A DNA stretch of 64,000 nt from Coptis chinensis (Eukaryota; Streptophyta; Magnoliopsida; Ranunculales; Ranunculaceae): positions 11,426,001 to 11,490,000 of the forward strand of contig CM027380.1 in NCBI GenBank assembly GCA_015680905.1, written 5' to 3'. The notes below the pieces were generated by a model. The model was given only the letters and a program-made list of their open reading frames with translations. It searched no databases and was not told the origin of the DNA. The number at the start of each line of letters is the position of its first letter. Position 1 is the stretch's first letter. A program made the translations under genes and the position numbers. This document shows, piece by piece, positions 1-11,328 of this stretch.

Positions 1-1903
1 ATGACATGAATCGATAGAATGGATTCCTCGCTCCAATTCTAGGATGCATCTTGAATAATTTGATCCCAACACTTCTTGAATAAGTATAGATCATCCCAAA
101 AAATAATAACTGGCCTTTGAGTAGAATAAATCTTTTTTCTTGCTTGCTCCAATGTGATGGTACCTTTGTCGGTCACAAGATAATTTGCAATGTGGTCGTA
201 CCATGGCACTTCGATATCTTGAACAACCTGTTCATCGTGAAAAAGTCTCACAGATTTGTAAATTGTCTTTCGTATTCTCCACTAGCAATCTAGAAAGGTG
301 ATCGCTAGCGACATTCTCGTTCCTTTCTTATCACGTATCTCCAAATCAAATTCTTGTAAAAGTAGTATCCATCGGATCAATCTTATTTTGGCATCCCGCT
401 TAGCTTAGTAAATGACTTAAAAGCAAAGATGGTCAAGATAGACAATCACCTTTGAACCTATTAAATATTGTCGAAATTTGTCAAGAGAATAGAGCGACGG
501 CTAAGAGTTCCTTCGGTGGTAGAATAATTAATCTGGCTCCATTTAGAGTCTTGCTAGCATAATAGATCATGCGACGACACTTTCTTGTCTCTTTGTCCTA
601 GAACGGCTCCTATAGCATAATCGATGCATCACACATGATCTCAAATGGTCTGGCTCCAATCGGAATGATTAATGATTGGTGCTGAAGTGAGTGCTTCCTT
701 TAACTTCATAAAAGCTTCAACACATGATGTATCAAAATCAAAGACAATATCTTTCCCTAACAGATGTGACAAATGGGTCTTGCAATTTTCTTTGAAATCC
801 TTGATAAATCGGCGGTAGAATCCCGCGTGACCTAGGAAGGCATGAATATCTTTTGTTCTCGGTTTGGGTAGATCCTTTATAATATCAATCTTCGCCGATC
901 TACTAGAATTCCTTCCTTTGAAACTTGGTGACCTAGCACTATCCCTTCCTTTACCATGAAGTGACACTTTTCCCAATTCGTAACTAAGTTGGTATCGCGA
1001 ACAACGTTTAAGGACTAAGGAGAGATGGTGTAGGCAATCCTCAAAAGATGATCCAAACACTGAAAAAATCGCCCATAAAACTTCCATGTATTTTCTCCAC
1101 CATGTCAAAAAAATACTCATCATGCATCACCGAAAAGTGGCCGGTGCATTACATAGACCAAAAGGCATAACGACGGTATGCTTAATGTTCCGAACGGACA
1201 TGTGAATGTGGTCTTCTCTTGGTCCTCGTGGTGAATATGGATTTGAAAATATCCCGAAAGTAACCATCAAGAAAGCAGTAGTAAGCTTGTCCAAATTAAT
1301 CTTTCTAACATCCGATCGATGAATGGCAATGGAAAATGGTCTTTCCTTGATGATATTATTCGCCTTCTTTGTAATCGATGCAAACTCTCCATCCAAATCA
1401 ATCCCGGTTGGAATCAACTCATTGTTCTCGTTCTCAATCACGTGTGGTTCCGGACTTCTTTGGCACAACTTGAACCCGACTAACCCATTGACTATCGAAA
1501 ATAGGGTAGATAATGCCGCGCCAAGGAGCTTGACGACCTCTTCTATAACTACTTCCTTCATTTTCGGATTAAGCCTCCTCTGTGGTTGCTTAGAAGTCTT
1601 GGAATCCTCTTCCAGATGAATCCTATGTTGAACTATCATAGGGCTTATCCCCTTGATATCATCAATTGTCCAACCTATAGCTGACTTGTGTTCCTTTAAA
1701 AGTGCTACTAACCTGGATTCTTGCTCCGCAGTCAAATCTGATGCAATGACTACTGGGTAGGTTCCCAAATCTCCCAAGAAAACATCCTTGAGTGTAGACG
1801 GTAAAGGCTTCAATTCTAACTTAGGTGGCTCCTTCTTAAGCTCTTTAGGTGGTCCATCAAGCATAAGCGATTCAAGCTTTTCTTTGAACTTGATGTCATC
1901 CAT
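1..1903 (-). pseudogene. pol: Athila pol: reverse transcriptase and RNase H (broken, partial)
   Basis: Reverse transcriptase region of copy A. The frame from 1903 shows the conserved entry to Athila RT (IGWTIDDIKGISPMIVQHRI, about residues 76-95), followed by NPKMKEVV. The palm continues in other frames to about 1000, where the catalytic region is seen as FMGDF in a shifted frame, so one of the two catalytic aspartates is lost. FSVFGSSFEDCLHHLSLVL (about 1070-1010) and the thumb/RNase H start (FLGHAGFYRRFIKDF, about 840-790) are recognisable. At 39-251 a further short RNase H-region frame (FHDEQVVQDIEVPWYDHIAN) is seen. Integrase would lie left of the window. No functional enzyme is encoded. 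Confidence 0.85.
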
Positions 1904-1917
1904 GACAGGTGATGAAT

Positions 1918-3751
1918 AGTGGAGTGACAGGTGGAGTCACTCGTGATGGCTTCTTCTTACTTAATTCCACAGTAGTTCCTTCAACTTCTCTCTCAACAGC
2001 TACTTCAGTGGGTGGCACAACACTAGATATATCCGGAATGTTAGAATGGGTGGGATGGTAGGGACATAAGTTACCTTAGGCTCCACGTAATCTTTTCCCT
2101 GGTTCATAGACAATCTTGTTATCAACTTTCTTGCGACCTCTGAGTGGTGGTGACAGAATTAACTTGGGCATTCGGACCGAGTAATCTCCGGGTTATCCAC
2201 CGCAGGACACCTCTTCCTTTTCGATTTGCTCGGCCGGCTTGGTAATGCTCCTTTTGATCTCTCTGTCGCGGCAAACGATTTGCCCTATCCGGCCTTGAAT
2301 GACACTAAAGTTATTCTCCAACTTCGGGTTCTTTGATTTGTCCGTTTTATTTCATTGACAATGGTGGTGATAGCTTCTTCCGGATATTGGGATAACCGCT
2401 TTGCTCGACCGAGGCGTAGGGCAATATATCCACTCATAAGATCCGGTACTAACTCTCTGTTTGTGTTGGCTTGGTATTGCCGGGTTCCCGTATGATCGTT
2501 GATTTTCGTATGGTTCACGGGCGGTTTTGGAACCGATCTCGGTTATTCGAACCGATTTGATCGATTCTGAAATCCTCGAGGAAAATTCTCCGATTTGTAT
2601 TTTGTGGCTTCCAATAATTTCGTCCCTCGATTGAACCGGTTATTTCTTCCTAAAGAGTTGATACTACATGCCTCTGCATTAGTATCCGTGATAGTACTTA
2701 ACACTCTTCGGTGGTATGGCCTTCATCGTAACATAGCTCACAAAATGGTATAACAAGGCTTGGATGGCCGAGGTTTAGCTTGGAAATTGTTTGGTTTTGG
2801 AGGATTCATGGAGAACCGATCAAACTTCTTGTTCAGATTTTCAAGTCCCGTTGATAGCTTGCCATAATTGATAGCATTGCTTGATTTGGGTCTTCTTGAA
2901 TTTGGTTGCCAAATTTCTTCTAAGACCCTCCACTCTAGCTACGCCCTCGTTGCTAGTACTCCATTGTTGAAAGTGTCTTCACTAAATTCTCAAGAAAGTT
3001 GTAGGCTTCCTCTCCATCCAATGATGTAAACTTACCTTGATGCATTGATCGTATCATCCGCTTGTTCATAGTAGAAAGTCCTCGAAAAGAAAAATGAGCC
3101 GGTGTGCTCTTATCATAACCATGATGTGGACATGAGACTAGCAGATTATTGAATTTCTCCCAACTTTGATGATATTCTTCACCACCTTCCCTTTGAAATT
3201 GTCGATGGCTTGCTGCATGGCATCCGGTTTTCTTCCGGGGTGGGTAGAACTTGTTCATAAACTTTGTTCTCAACTTCTCGGTTTGTTGATTGAATTGATC
3301 GGTCGCGGCAGCTTAACCATTCGGATGCTTTTACCTTCGAGTGAGAGTGGAAAAAGAATTAACTTGATACTCTCATCCCTAAAATTCTGGTTCTTGAAAG
3401 TTCTCAAGATCGATAGAAATTTGTTCATGTGAACATAAGGTCAACATTGTCGAAACCATTGAACTTTGGAAGCATAGAGATTACCGATGCTCTAAGTTCA
3501 AACCTGGTTAGCTTCTCGAAAACAATACTGCCGGGTGGGTCTCCAATGATTGGTGAATAGAAATCCTTTCGCCTTCTTCCTCACAGGTTTGCATGGGAGG
3601 GATAGCTTCAAGATTATTGGTGTCCAAAACACCTCCATCATTGCTTCGCGGCCATTGTTTCAATCTCGCCTAGTATTATTCTTGTGAGTCGGTTGTTAAA
3701 CCTTGTCCATCAGTTGTGTTCTTCTTGGACGATGATATGGACGACGGGCAT
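1918..3751 (-). pseudogene. gag: Athila gag (broken)
   Basis: Gag polyprotein that would form the virus-like particle of the retrotransposon. The start is the ATG at 3751 (MPVVHIIVQEEHN), matched by an equivalent ATG in copy B at 55676. The capsid-like region at about 3273-2950 has the family's pattern (MNKFYPPRK..., EYHQSWEKFNNLLVSCPHHG, then RGLSTMNKR). A CCHC zinc knuckle is encoded at 2742-2701: C-E-L-C, then H, then C with spacing CX2CX4HX4C, for RNA binding. A Pro/Lys-rich linker follows towards 1918. Many stops and frameshifts separate these pieces, so no full-length Gag can be made. The segment ends at the deletion that removed protease. Confidence 0.8.
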
Positions 3752-4262
3752 ACACTAGAAAATTCTATGCGAAAATAACAAAAACTATCCTACTATGCAA
3801 CTATTTTAAATTATACTAGAATGTAAAACTACTTTTCTTCATTTGGGTTGGCTTTTGCAGCTAAGTATCTCATTTCGTTTCTAAAAGTCGTCTCTTCTAG
3901 GGTTATGGTGAATCACTTGGATTGTTTAAGTACCACTTCGCCTAACGCATCGATAGTCCGTTTGTCAAGATTCGACAAAAGAAACACTAGAGTTTGATTT
4001 TTCATCGTGGTGGCTTACAACTTCAATTGTTGAAAAGATTCTAAATGCAATTATACTAGAAAGCAATAAAACTCAACTATGATACAACTAAACTAAGAAA
4101 GCAATAAAAAAGAATGAAGATTCGACTAACCTGGATGGTAGATCTTGTCTTCGAGATGTCCTTCAAGCTTCTTTCTTTCTTAAAAGGATGGATGATGCGG
4201 CTAAAATTACCTCAAGATCCAAAATTCTAATCTTGAAAGAAAACGTTAAACATAAACAACTT

Positions 4263-4280
4263 AACCCGGCAGCGGCGCCA
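4263..4280 (-). other. Primer binding site, tRNA-Asp type
   Basis: On the minus strand TGGCGCCGCTGCCGGGTT begins one base inside the 5' LTR. It is close to the tRNA-Asp primer site usual in Athila elements and fixes the element's orientation. Confidence 0.85.
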
Positions 4281-4281
4281 T

Positions 4282-5908
4282 TGACACTACCTCTTTTTGT
4301 GTGTTTAGATGGTGTATGGATGATGTAGATAGATGATGATCATTGAACAAATAGAAGCGTATCAAAACCTAATTATCCCTCAATAAGTAAAGGATGAGTA
4401 GGATATCGCTCCACTTTTAAGTGTATGTTATGTGAAGAACAATTTGGAAAGTGGGGGTTTGAGGGATAAAAACTAATATAGTAGAGATTGTAGATTCTAA
4501 TGCTAAACTAAAGCTAAACTAACTAAACTATCGAGAATTTATAAGAGAGAGAATTCAAGAGATTAGAATCCACCAATACTTTTAATCTATGACCTTCGCT
4601 TCATGGTTGTTTTACAAGTAGACTACAATTAGGCAATCGGTTGAAAGTGTCGTAAGCCCCTCTTGACTGAAAACATCGTTAACATTAATTCTACTTAAGG
4701 TTGTTCCTATGTTTATGCTATTAATATCTTCTTTCCTTTTATGTAAGCTCGGGCAGCCATTCAATGTATTACCAAGAGCAACATCAAGGAGTACTTCCTA
4801 ATAGGGCAGCCATTCAATGAATCACCACTTAAGGCAAACACAAAGAATACTTCCCCAGGCAGCCCCTCCCTGAGCTACCCCTTCTAAGGCAACACAAAGA
4901 ATACTTCCTTAACTCTAAAGAACTATACTACTAGAAGAAAAGTAAAGAACACTAGCATGATATTAATATTGCAAAACATAAATCCTATTCTATACTTCCA
5001 TCCCCTGGTGTGGGCAATGGAACTAATAACTAAAAAAATATAAAGAACTAACCCGACAAGAACACCATGAACCGGAAGAATCATTAAACCTTAAGATCGG
5101 GCTTCATCTCCTCCCTTTAAGGAGAAGATTAGCCTTCCATAAAGAAGGAAGAACACTAAGAACGAGAAGAAGAAGAGTCGAAGAACATAAGATTAGAAAG
5201 ACTAATTTATTAAGACTCACCTAGTTAAAAACCGATCTTTTATTATTAATCTCTCTCACCAAGTTCCTCGAGACAAGAATATAAGTGAATTGGCAAATTA
5301 CATGAGGCACTTAGGTCCTCTATTTATAGTGGTTACAATGAGCTCTAGAAGCATTCCAAACCGCCATTTGTTTCCTAATACAAATAGACTTCTTCCAGAG
5401 TCCGACTTCGCCTTCAAACCGGAAGGAATTGGCTACATTGTCGATTCATGCGTGCCGGACGATTATTCATGCGTCCCGGACTTAATAAATGCATCCGGGC
5501 GATCGATTTATCGCCCCAGATGTACTCAATCGTCCGATCTTCGATACATCGTCCCTGACGATAAGCCGATTTTCTCTTCTCGCTTCTATCCTTCTATCCT
5601 CTTTTGCGGGCTTTGGTCCAAACAACGAATCCTTTGGCCTTGGGCTTCCAAATAGACTTTAAAAGAGGTTCAAGTCGCATCTTTAACAGCCCAATTCCTT
5701 GGCCTTCTCCATGATTGTCCACGGGCCTCCCATGTGATCCTTAATGTCCGAATTGCTTCGTTTTACCCCATTTTCTCTAATATTCTACAAAACTCTCTTT
5801 TTCACCTGTAGAATCTTAAAACACAACTTATAAACACTATTAGTCCACTAAGATGGCTAAACAAGAGGCATAATCGAGGGTTAAATAGCACTTTTTGAGC
5901 ACTTATCA
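4282..5908 (-). repeat. 5' LTR of Athila copy A
   Basis: About 1.63 kb bounded by TG...CA. The inner edge reads TGACACTACCTC and the outer edge GAGCACTTATCA, matching both LTRs of copy B. On the minus strand CTATAAATAG (5319-5328) is a likely TATA box for the element's own transcript. The block at about 5440-5600 holds diverged short GC-rich palindromic repeats of the type GCGTCCGGGACGC. Open frames inside (for example 5290-5655 +) are LTR sequence, not genes. The outer flank is GATAG; the other end of the target duplication is outside the window. Confidence 0.9.
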
Positions 5909-7176
5909 GATAGTTAGACCTAGATTAGTTAGCCTCCATTAATTAGTTTGAGAATTTCAATTAGTTAATTAATTAGTTTTTCATATCTTGTTTTAGATCT
6001 AGTTTCATATTTAATTACTTTAGAACAAGTAGATTATTAATTTAGTATTTGAATAATTGTTTTATTATTCATTAGATTAATAAAATAGTGTTTTTGGTAA
6101 TCTAGTTCATTTTCCATTTACTTATTTAGTTCAATTCTTAGATTCAATTGTTTGTCATTATTAGTTAAATTCAATTATTGCATGAGTAGTTTTGAATTGA
6201 GTTTAAACAAGCAAAGTTTCCATCTTTATATCATGTCTTGTTCGAATTCCATTGAGAATGATAACGTGATGATTCTCGGCTAAACCTCCATTTGAGGGGG
6301 TTGAGAAGCCTTGATGAAAGCTTGATCCCGATTATCGTAGAGTCGTCGTAATTTCCTTTCCACTCTAGAAATGATTAGTTCACCATGAGAATGGGTGTAA
6401 TCGTTCACATGCTAGTTATGAATTGGTAGAAATGCCATGTGTAATTAGGGATTAGGAGTAACTTGGATTGTTTCGCTTGAAGCGATTCAATTCGGATTAC
6501 GACGATTCGTCGTTAGTAGGATTAAGTCGAGTTAAGGTGGAATCAATCCCCTCTAACTCCTTAGCATAGAATCGACGTAGCATTCCCATAGTTGTTCTAA
6601 TAGTCGACTAGTTGCATCTTGTGGGTAGTTGCATCGTAGTCTAGTTGCCATTTCAGTAAATCTCTCATTTAGACTTTAGTTTAGATTATTTATAACGTAG
6701 AAAACATTACCATCGCGGAAGGACTAGGAGGTGGAGCTAATCATCTACTCCACTATATCTCATAGGATTGAGAGTAGAAATCTTTGATAAATTAGGGCAC
6801 GTATTAAGTGTTAGTTTACTTACGTTTTGAGTTTTATCATTCATTTCGTAGGTAAACTATCTTTTTATGTTTTATCAGCAAGCTATAAGAAACAAGACCT
6901 TTTAGAATATAATATATAGAAGCCTAAGAATAAGACAGTTTGTGGGCATGTGACTTCAAACATTGGGGAGCAAGTTGCTCATGGAGGGGGCCAGTTGGGG
7001 GAAAGCCAAGAAAAAGTCAAACAAAGCAAGCTTAAAGGGAAGAGCAATAGCAGGGTAGATGAATAAGAAATTGGAGATGATTTTGAAGATTTCTTAGAAT
7101 TTGGAACTTCTTAAGTTATATGGTAAGATAGATTTAAATTTAAAGTTATTTAAATTTCATTCTAATTAAGTAATAG
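5909..7176. other. A+T-rich spacer, possible LTR remnant (5909-6877)
   Basis: No gene is supported. The block ends at 6877 with ...TTTTATGTTTTATCA, which on the minus strand is TGATAAAACATAAAAAG, resembling the start of an Athila-type LTR. The other LTR end would have been separated by the insertion of copy A. 6878-7176 is the 5' side of the MULE; no convincing terminal inverted repeat was found. Confidence 0.3.
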
Positions 7177-10039
7177 ATGTTGTCTTTCTATAACTTTGCT
7201 TTTTGGATTGTAGATCCACCACACTTGGGAGGTAGGCATGTGAATGTGGATCAAGTTGATGCTGAAGAGTACTACCATAGTGCAAGCTCATCAGATGAGG
7301 AATACATCACATATGATGGTGAAGAGCTAAGTGATAGTGAAGACATAGATTTAGTTGATGAAGACATCCTTCATCAAGACAACTTAGTTCATGATGATAA
7401 CTCAGTGAATGATACCATACAAAGAACTTTCGAAATACCAACTGATGAAGGTGTTTCTGCTGCTAATGTAGGTTTAAAGTTGGAAGTTGGTCAGTTATGG
7501 AAGGATAGATATGAGTGTAGAAGCTAGATGAGATTGTATGTTATTAAAAACAAGTTCATATGGATGTACAAGAGAAATGATAGTGATAAACTTGAGTTCA
7601 AGTGTAAAGATGACACTTGCAAGTGGAGTTGTTATGTGAGAGTCACAACAGATGAACATACAATGAAGTTTAGGAAGCTAAATAACATACATTCTTGTGA
7701 GGGGGTTGCAGAAGACAAGGACAAATTGGCAAATGTACCATGGATTGCATATATGGTTGAGGAAGATATGAGGATACATCATAAGAGTTATAAGACTTGT
7801 GACATTCAAGCAATTATTATGAGTAGGTTCCAAGTCAGAGTTAAGTATTGGCAAACATGGAATGCAAGAAACCATGTTATGGAGAAAATATTTGAAAGTT
7901 ATGATACTTCTTACTCAAAACTACTTGAGTTGTGTAGGCAGCTTTTGAAAACTAACCCACCCTAGAAGTGTTGTAAGGAAATCTAGACATGAAAACTTTA
8001 GGAGTTTTGAGTGGGTGTGGATCTCTTTCAAGGCTTGCTTGGATGGGTTGTACAAGGTTGTAGGCCTCTCTTAATTAGGACTTGATGGGTGTTTTCTGAA
8101 GGGTAAGCATGGAGGTGTATGTCTATCTATCATTTCTTTGGATAGTAACAATGGGTTGTTCCCTATTGCCTCTTTATATGTGGTTCAGAAAACACATAAA
8201 CTTGGACTAAATTTTTAGAGATAATGGAACCATACTTGAGTAACCCTCCTGCAAGGCTTAAAATTATCTCAGATAGGCAGAAGGGATTAAATAATGCAGT
8301 GGCTAGTGTGTTCCCTCACTACAACTAGAGATTTTGTTTCAGGCACATGGTAAAGAACATGAAAACTAGGTTTAGAGGATTGGATATAGAAGCTTGGAAT
8401 GCAGCCATCTGAGTTTAAGAAACTAATGGATGTGCTTGAAAGAAGAGAAGTTGGAGCCAAAGATTATCTGAGGAATGAAGATTCAAAACTATGAGCAAGG
8501 TCCTATTTTGATCATGTTGTCAAGTTTGATCATTTATCTAATAACTTTACAGAAGCTTGGGAAGTCATCACATTCGGAAGCTAGAGATAAGCCTATTGTG
8601 AAGATGATTTATGTTATTATGGTTTTACAAATGAAGATGGTGTATGATAGGAAAGAGAGGTTAGAGACTTTGACTAATCCATATATTGGTGCCAAGGGTG
8701 ATGGCAATCATCAGTAAAAGAGAAAATGAAATTGGTGATCTTCATGTAGGCGGTTTTGATGATGGGAAGTTCTTAGTAACTCATACATTTGGTAAATGGT
8801 GGTATGTAGGTTTGCAGAGGCAAACATGTGACTGTAATGAATGGCAAGTCACAGGGATTGTATGTGTTCATGTTGTGGTTGTGGTTGTTATCAAGCCAAA
8901 GAGATTGACATATACTCAGTAAGTAGCCCTACGTATACATTGATGTTATTGGTTAGTTAACTTGTTAGTTATGATTAGATGTTGTTACCTGAATTACTTG
9001 TTTTGTTTTTAGATATTGTAGCCCTTACTTAACTGCATGTAGAAGCTTACAGAAAAGGTTGTAGTGGTCGCATCACCCTTTATTTACATGAATATGAATG
9101 GTTAGTGGTGAGTATAGTACAACCTTGTAATTTTTTGTTTGTTCATATGCTAATTTAGGTTAATTTACATGTTTATTAACCTTGTGCTTTTATGTATAGG
9201 CTACTGAAGAGGAGTTTATCTACCCACTAAATAGACAGAGGCAACCTAGCAGGCCAAGAGTCAATAGAAAAAGAGGTGAGATGAAACAACAACAACAAGG
9301 TGCTCGCGTTGTTGTGGATTTGGGCATAATGCTAGAACTTGTCAAGGTGGTGAGATGGGTGGCAATGTGAATTTACCCACTGCAAGAGGAAGAGGAAGGG
9401 GTGGGAGACCAAGAACAAGGGCAGTTCATAATCTTTTTATACAAAGGCCAATTAATGCTGCAGATGGGAGCCAAGTTCCTCAAAACATTGGAGATGGGAG
9501 GGATAGAAATGGAAGAGGAAGGGGTAGGGGTAGAACCAATAGTGGTGAGGGTAGGGGAAGAGGAAGAACTGGAAGAGGAAGTGGTATAGGAGATGGTGGT
9601 GAGGGAGCAAATGCTAGTGGTGGTGGAGCAAATGCTGGTACATGAGGATAGGGGAAGAGGAAGAACTGGAAGAGGAAGGGGTAGAGGAGATGGTGGTGAG
9701 GGAGCATATGCTAGTGATGGTGGAGCAAATACTGGTGAAGGTTGGGGAAGAGGAAGAACTGGAAGAGGAAGGGGTAGAGCCAATGCTAGTGAGAGTAGGG
9801 AAAAAGGAAGGGGCATAGTCAGTGCTGAGACAGGTCAATCAAGCCAAACACCTTCTTCCATGACATTTCAGAGTACTCAACAACCCAGTCAATCAAGTGA
9901 GTTCCAACCAAATGAATCTCAAGTTAGGCCAGTGTTACAAATACCAGCCATGCCACCTATGCCACCAAGAGGAAGGAAAATGAAAGCCACTGCGTCCAGT
10001 CAGGCATCTTGTTCAGTTGGTAGACCTTCAGAGGCGTAG
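7177..10039 (+). pseudogene. Mutator-like (MULE) transposase, broken
   Basis: DDE transposase of a Mutator-like element. In order: an acidic N-terminal stretch (about 7255-7420); the MuDR-type DNA-binding region (about 7470-7700, LEVGQLWKDRYECRS, then CKDDTCKWSCYVR and HSCEG); a second conserved block to 7965. The MULE catalytic core is in broken frames at about 8010-8400 (LDGCFLKGKHGG with the first Asp, ISDRQKGLNNA with the second). A SWIM zinc finger lies at about 8827-8880 (CDCNEWQVTGIVCVH), a CCHC-like knuckle at about 9302-9345 (CSRCCGFGHNARTC), and an Arg/Gly-rich tail follows to the stop at 10039. Stops at about 7525, 7963 and through the core show it is dead. The ATG at 7177 may not be the true start, because TTTTTGGATTGTAG at about 7200 resembles a splice acceptor. 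Confidence 0.85.
9370..9790 (+). repeat. Imperfect GRGRG-coding tandem repeats
   Basis: The MULE C-terminal tail is built from diverged units of roughly 95-130 bases rich in GGAAGAGGAAGGGGTAG, each coding runs of Arg and Gly (GRGRGRG). Neighbouring units shift frame relative to one another (one reads out at 9645, the next from 9593 to 10039). This suggests expansion by slippage or unequal exchange. The long minus-strand Pro/Leu/Ser frames here are shadows of this repeat. Confidence 0.75.
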
Positions 10040-10337
10040 TTGAATTAGGTCATCTTTGTGCATTTTGTGATATCTCATGGTTGTTAGGTTTGCTTTTACT
10101 TAAACAATTTCTCAGTGCCCTGTTTTGAAGCACGTACTACAATGTCAGTGTTATGCTTTGGATTGTGTAACACTAATGTTAGTGTTATGTTTGATAGTTC
10201 AAATTTAGTTTGTTGAATATTGTTTGCAGTGTTGTGTATGTGTGATAGGTATCAGTAAGTTAGTAAGTAAATGTAGCATGGATGTGATAGTGAAAGTAGG
10301 TAACTTCCATTAATTTATTCGTGAAAGTACAAGTAAC

Positions 10338-10740
10338 TTACATTGATTCATATAACTGATATGATAGCTTCTTTACAATTTCAGCAACATCAGATATACT
10401 GCCTTCAACTTGCATCTTAATAGCACCAGGACCATCAATGTTTAGCTTCACATTTTCCACCTTCTTTGGGGATCTCCACCTCATTCACAACACCTTTCAT
10501 AGTTTCAGGAGCAACATCAACCCACTTAAAATCCTTACACCTTGGTGCTGCCTTGCATCCAAGGAACCTCATTCCTTGACTATGTTCCTACCAACTCCAT
10601 TGAAGGTGCATAGTTTCTGGACAATTGTTGTTAACACAAGGAACGTCAAGCCAATGACAATTAACCTTCCAATGATCAGAATCCCCACAATTAAAACATC
10701 TTCCCTTGCTGCTTGATGACATTCCTTTCTCGTAACTCAT
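10338..10740 (-). pseudogene. CCHC + GRF-type zinc-finger protein, convergent to the MULE transposase
   Basis: A small basic protein on the minus strand with ATG at 10740 and stop at 10338. The N-terminus has a CCHC zinc knuckle (CFNCGDSDHWKVNC, about residues 15-28). Next comes a GRF-type zinc ribbon: a paired Cys (CVNNNC), then GMRFLGC and CKDFKWVD; the G-RF...C...W-D pattern is that of nucleic-acid-binding GRF fingers. The C-terminal part (about 10440-10340) is a short hydrophobic/charged segment ending ...KKLSYQLYESM. One in-frame TAG at about 10590 and one frameshift at about 10460 break it. It lies about 300 bases beyond the transposase stop, in convergent orientation, which recalls mudrA/mudrB of maize MuDR; a role in the same element is inference. 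Confidence 0.65.
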
Positions 10741-10843
10741 TTGAACCTGAATTATTTGACAACAAAAAACTTTATTTTTTATTTTTATTTTTTTAGCTAC
10801 AATATATATTTATTGATATGAAAAATAAATCAAACAAACTTAA

Positions 10844-11283
10844 TTAGAGGTCAAGCGCTACAAATTGCGCCACTAGCCCCTTCCGAATGGCAAAACCAAT
10901 CCTCCTAAACACATATTCGCGGAGAATCGGTTGTCATCACATTCTTTGTCTAACACTTTCTGCATCCTCATAAGCAACTCAACTGCATCTGGAGCTAAAA
11001 AACCAAATGTATCAAATGTAAACGGGATGAAGCAGTGTTGGTTAGCCATGCACGCTCTTTCATGTTTCTCCACTTTCGCTGCAGCTGCACTACTAGCTCT
11101 ACTAGCTGCTTGCCCTACTCTAAAAACTCCATTACCAAAACCAACAAAAGGGGATACCCCTATGACATCCACACATGCATGTTTTCCATAAGACCAGCTA
11201 TATATCAAGATATCTACAGGCCGAAACGTCGATCTACCTTCTCTAAGATTAGTGAGGAAATTGACAGGAGCCTCTTTTTTCAC
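10844..11283 (-). pseudogene. Reverse-transcriptase-associated C-terminal region (LINE-like fragment)
   Basis: Minus-strand fragment of a conserved region often annotated at the C-terminus of plant reverse-transcriptase-like proteins. It begins KKEAPVNFLTNLREGRSTFR at about 11280 and continues with DILIYSW..GKHACVDVIGVSP and NQHCFIPFTFDTFGFLAP. The usual C-terminus (FRRIGFAIRKGLVAQFVA) is present in a different frame down to a TAA at 10844, so there is a frameshift near 10920. The W..GK..CVDV arrangement could be a restriction-endonuclease-like core, but that is a guess. The fragment lacks the RT domain itself and is flanked by a 29-base poly(A) on the plus strand (11300-11328). An A/T-rich tail follows at about 10765-10800. 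Confidence 0.65.
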
Positions 11284-11299
11284 TTGTATACCCGTCCGG

Positions 11300-11328
11300 A
11301 AAAAAAAAAAAAAAAAAAAAAAAAAAAA
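11300..11328. repeat. Poly(A) tract, 29 bases
   Basis: Uninterrupted A run directly beside the RT-like fragment. On the minus strand it is poly(T) upstream of the fragment, so it is not that fragment's own tail; it may belong to another, plus-strand retroposed piece. Confidence 0.8.

Larger units (their letters stand above)
1..5908 (-). mobile_element. Athila-like Ty3/gypsy element, copy A (partial)
   Basis: Minus-strand LTR retrotransposon running off the left edge. Read on the minus strand the order is 5' LTR (5908 to 4282), primer binding site, untranslated leader, gag from the ATG at 3751, a zinc knuckle, then reverse transcriptase and RNase H towards position 1. The tRNA-Asp-type primer site and the style of gag and RT place it in the Athila lineage (family knowledge). 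A second copy of the same family lies at 48279-57782 and gives the boundaries. Every reading frame is broken. The protease segment is absent: sequence matching about 858 bases of copy B (52997-53854) is missing at about 1917, with only a 3-base AAT match at the join. Confidence 0.88.

Noticed and set aside
5290..5655. ORFs MANYMRHLGPLF... in the LTRs (also at 49233 and 57154)
   Set aside because: They lie antisense to the LTR's transcription, recur only as LTR sequence and diverge by indels; no sign of coding constraint.
9373..9838. Long minus-strand Pro/Leu/Ser-rich ORFs
   Set aside because: Antisense shadows of the GRGRG-coding repeat of the MULE transposase.
10844..10890. tRNA-Trp-like D-arm on the minus strand (GTGGCGCAATTTGTAGCGC)
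   Set aside because: In another frame the same bases encode the conserved C-terminus FAIRKGLVAQFVA of the RT-associated protein, and no T arm follows.
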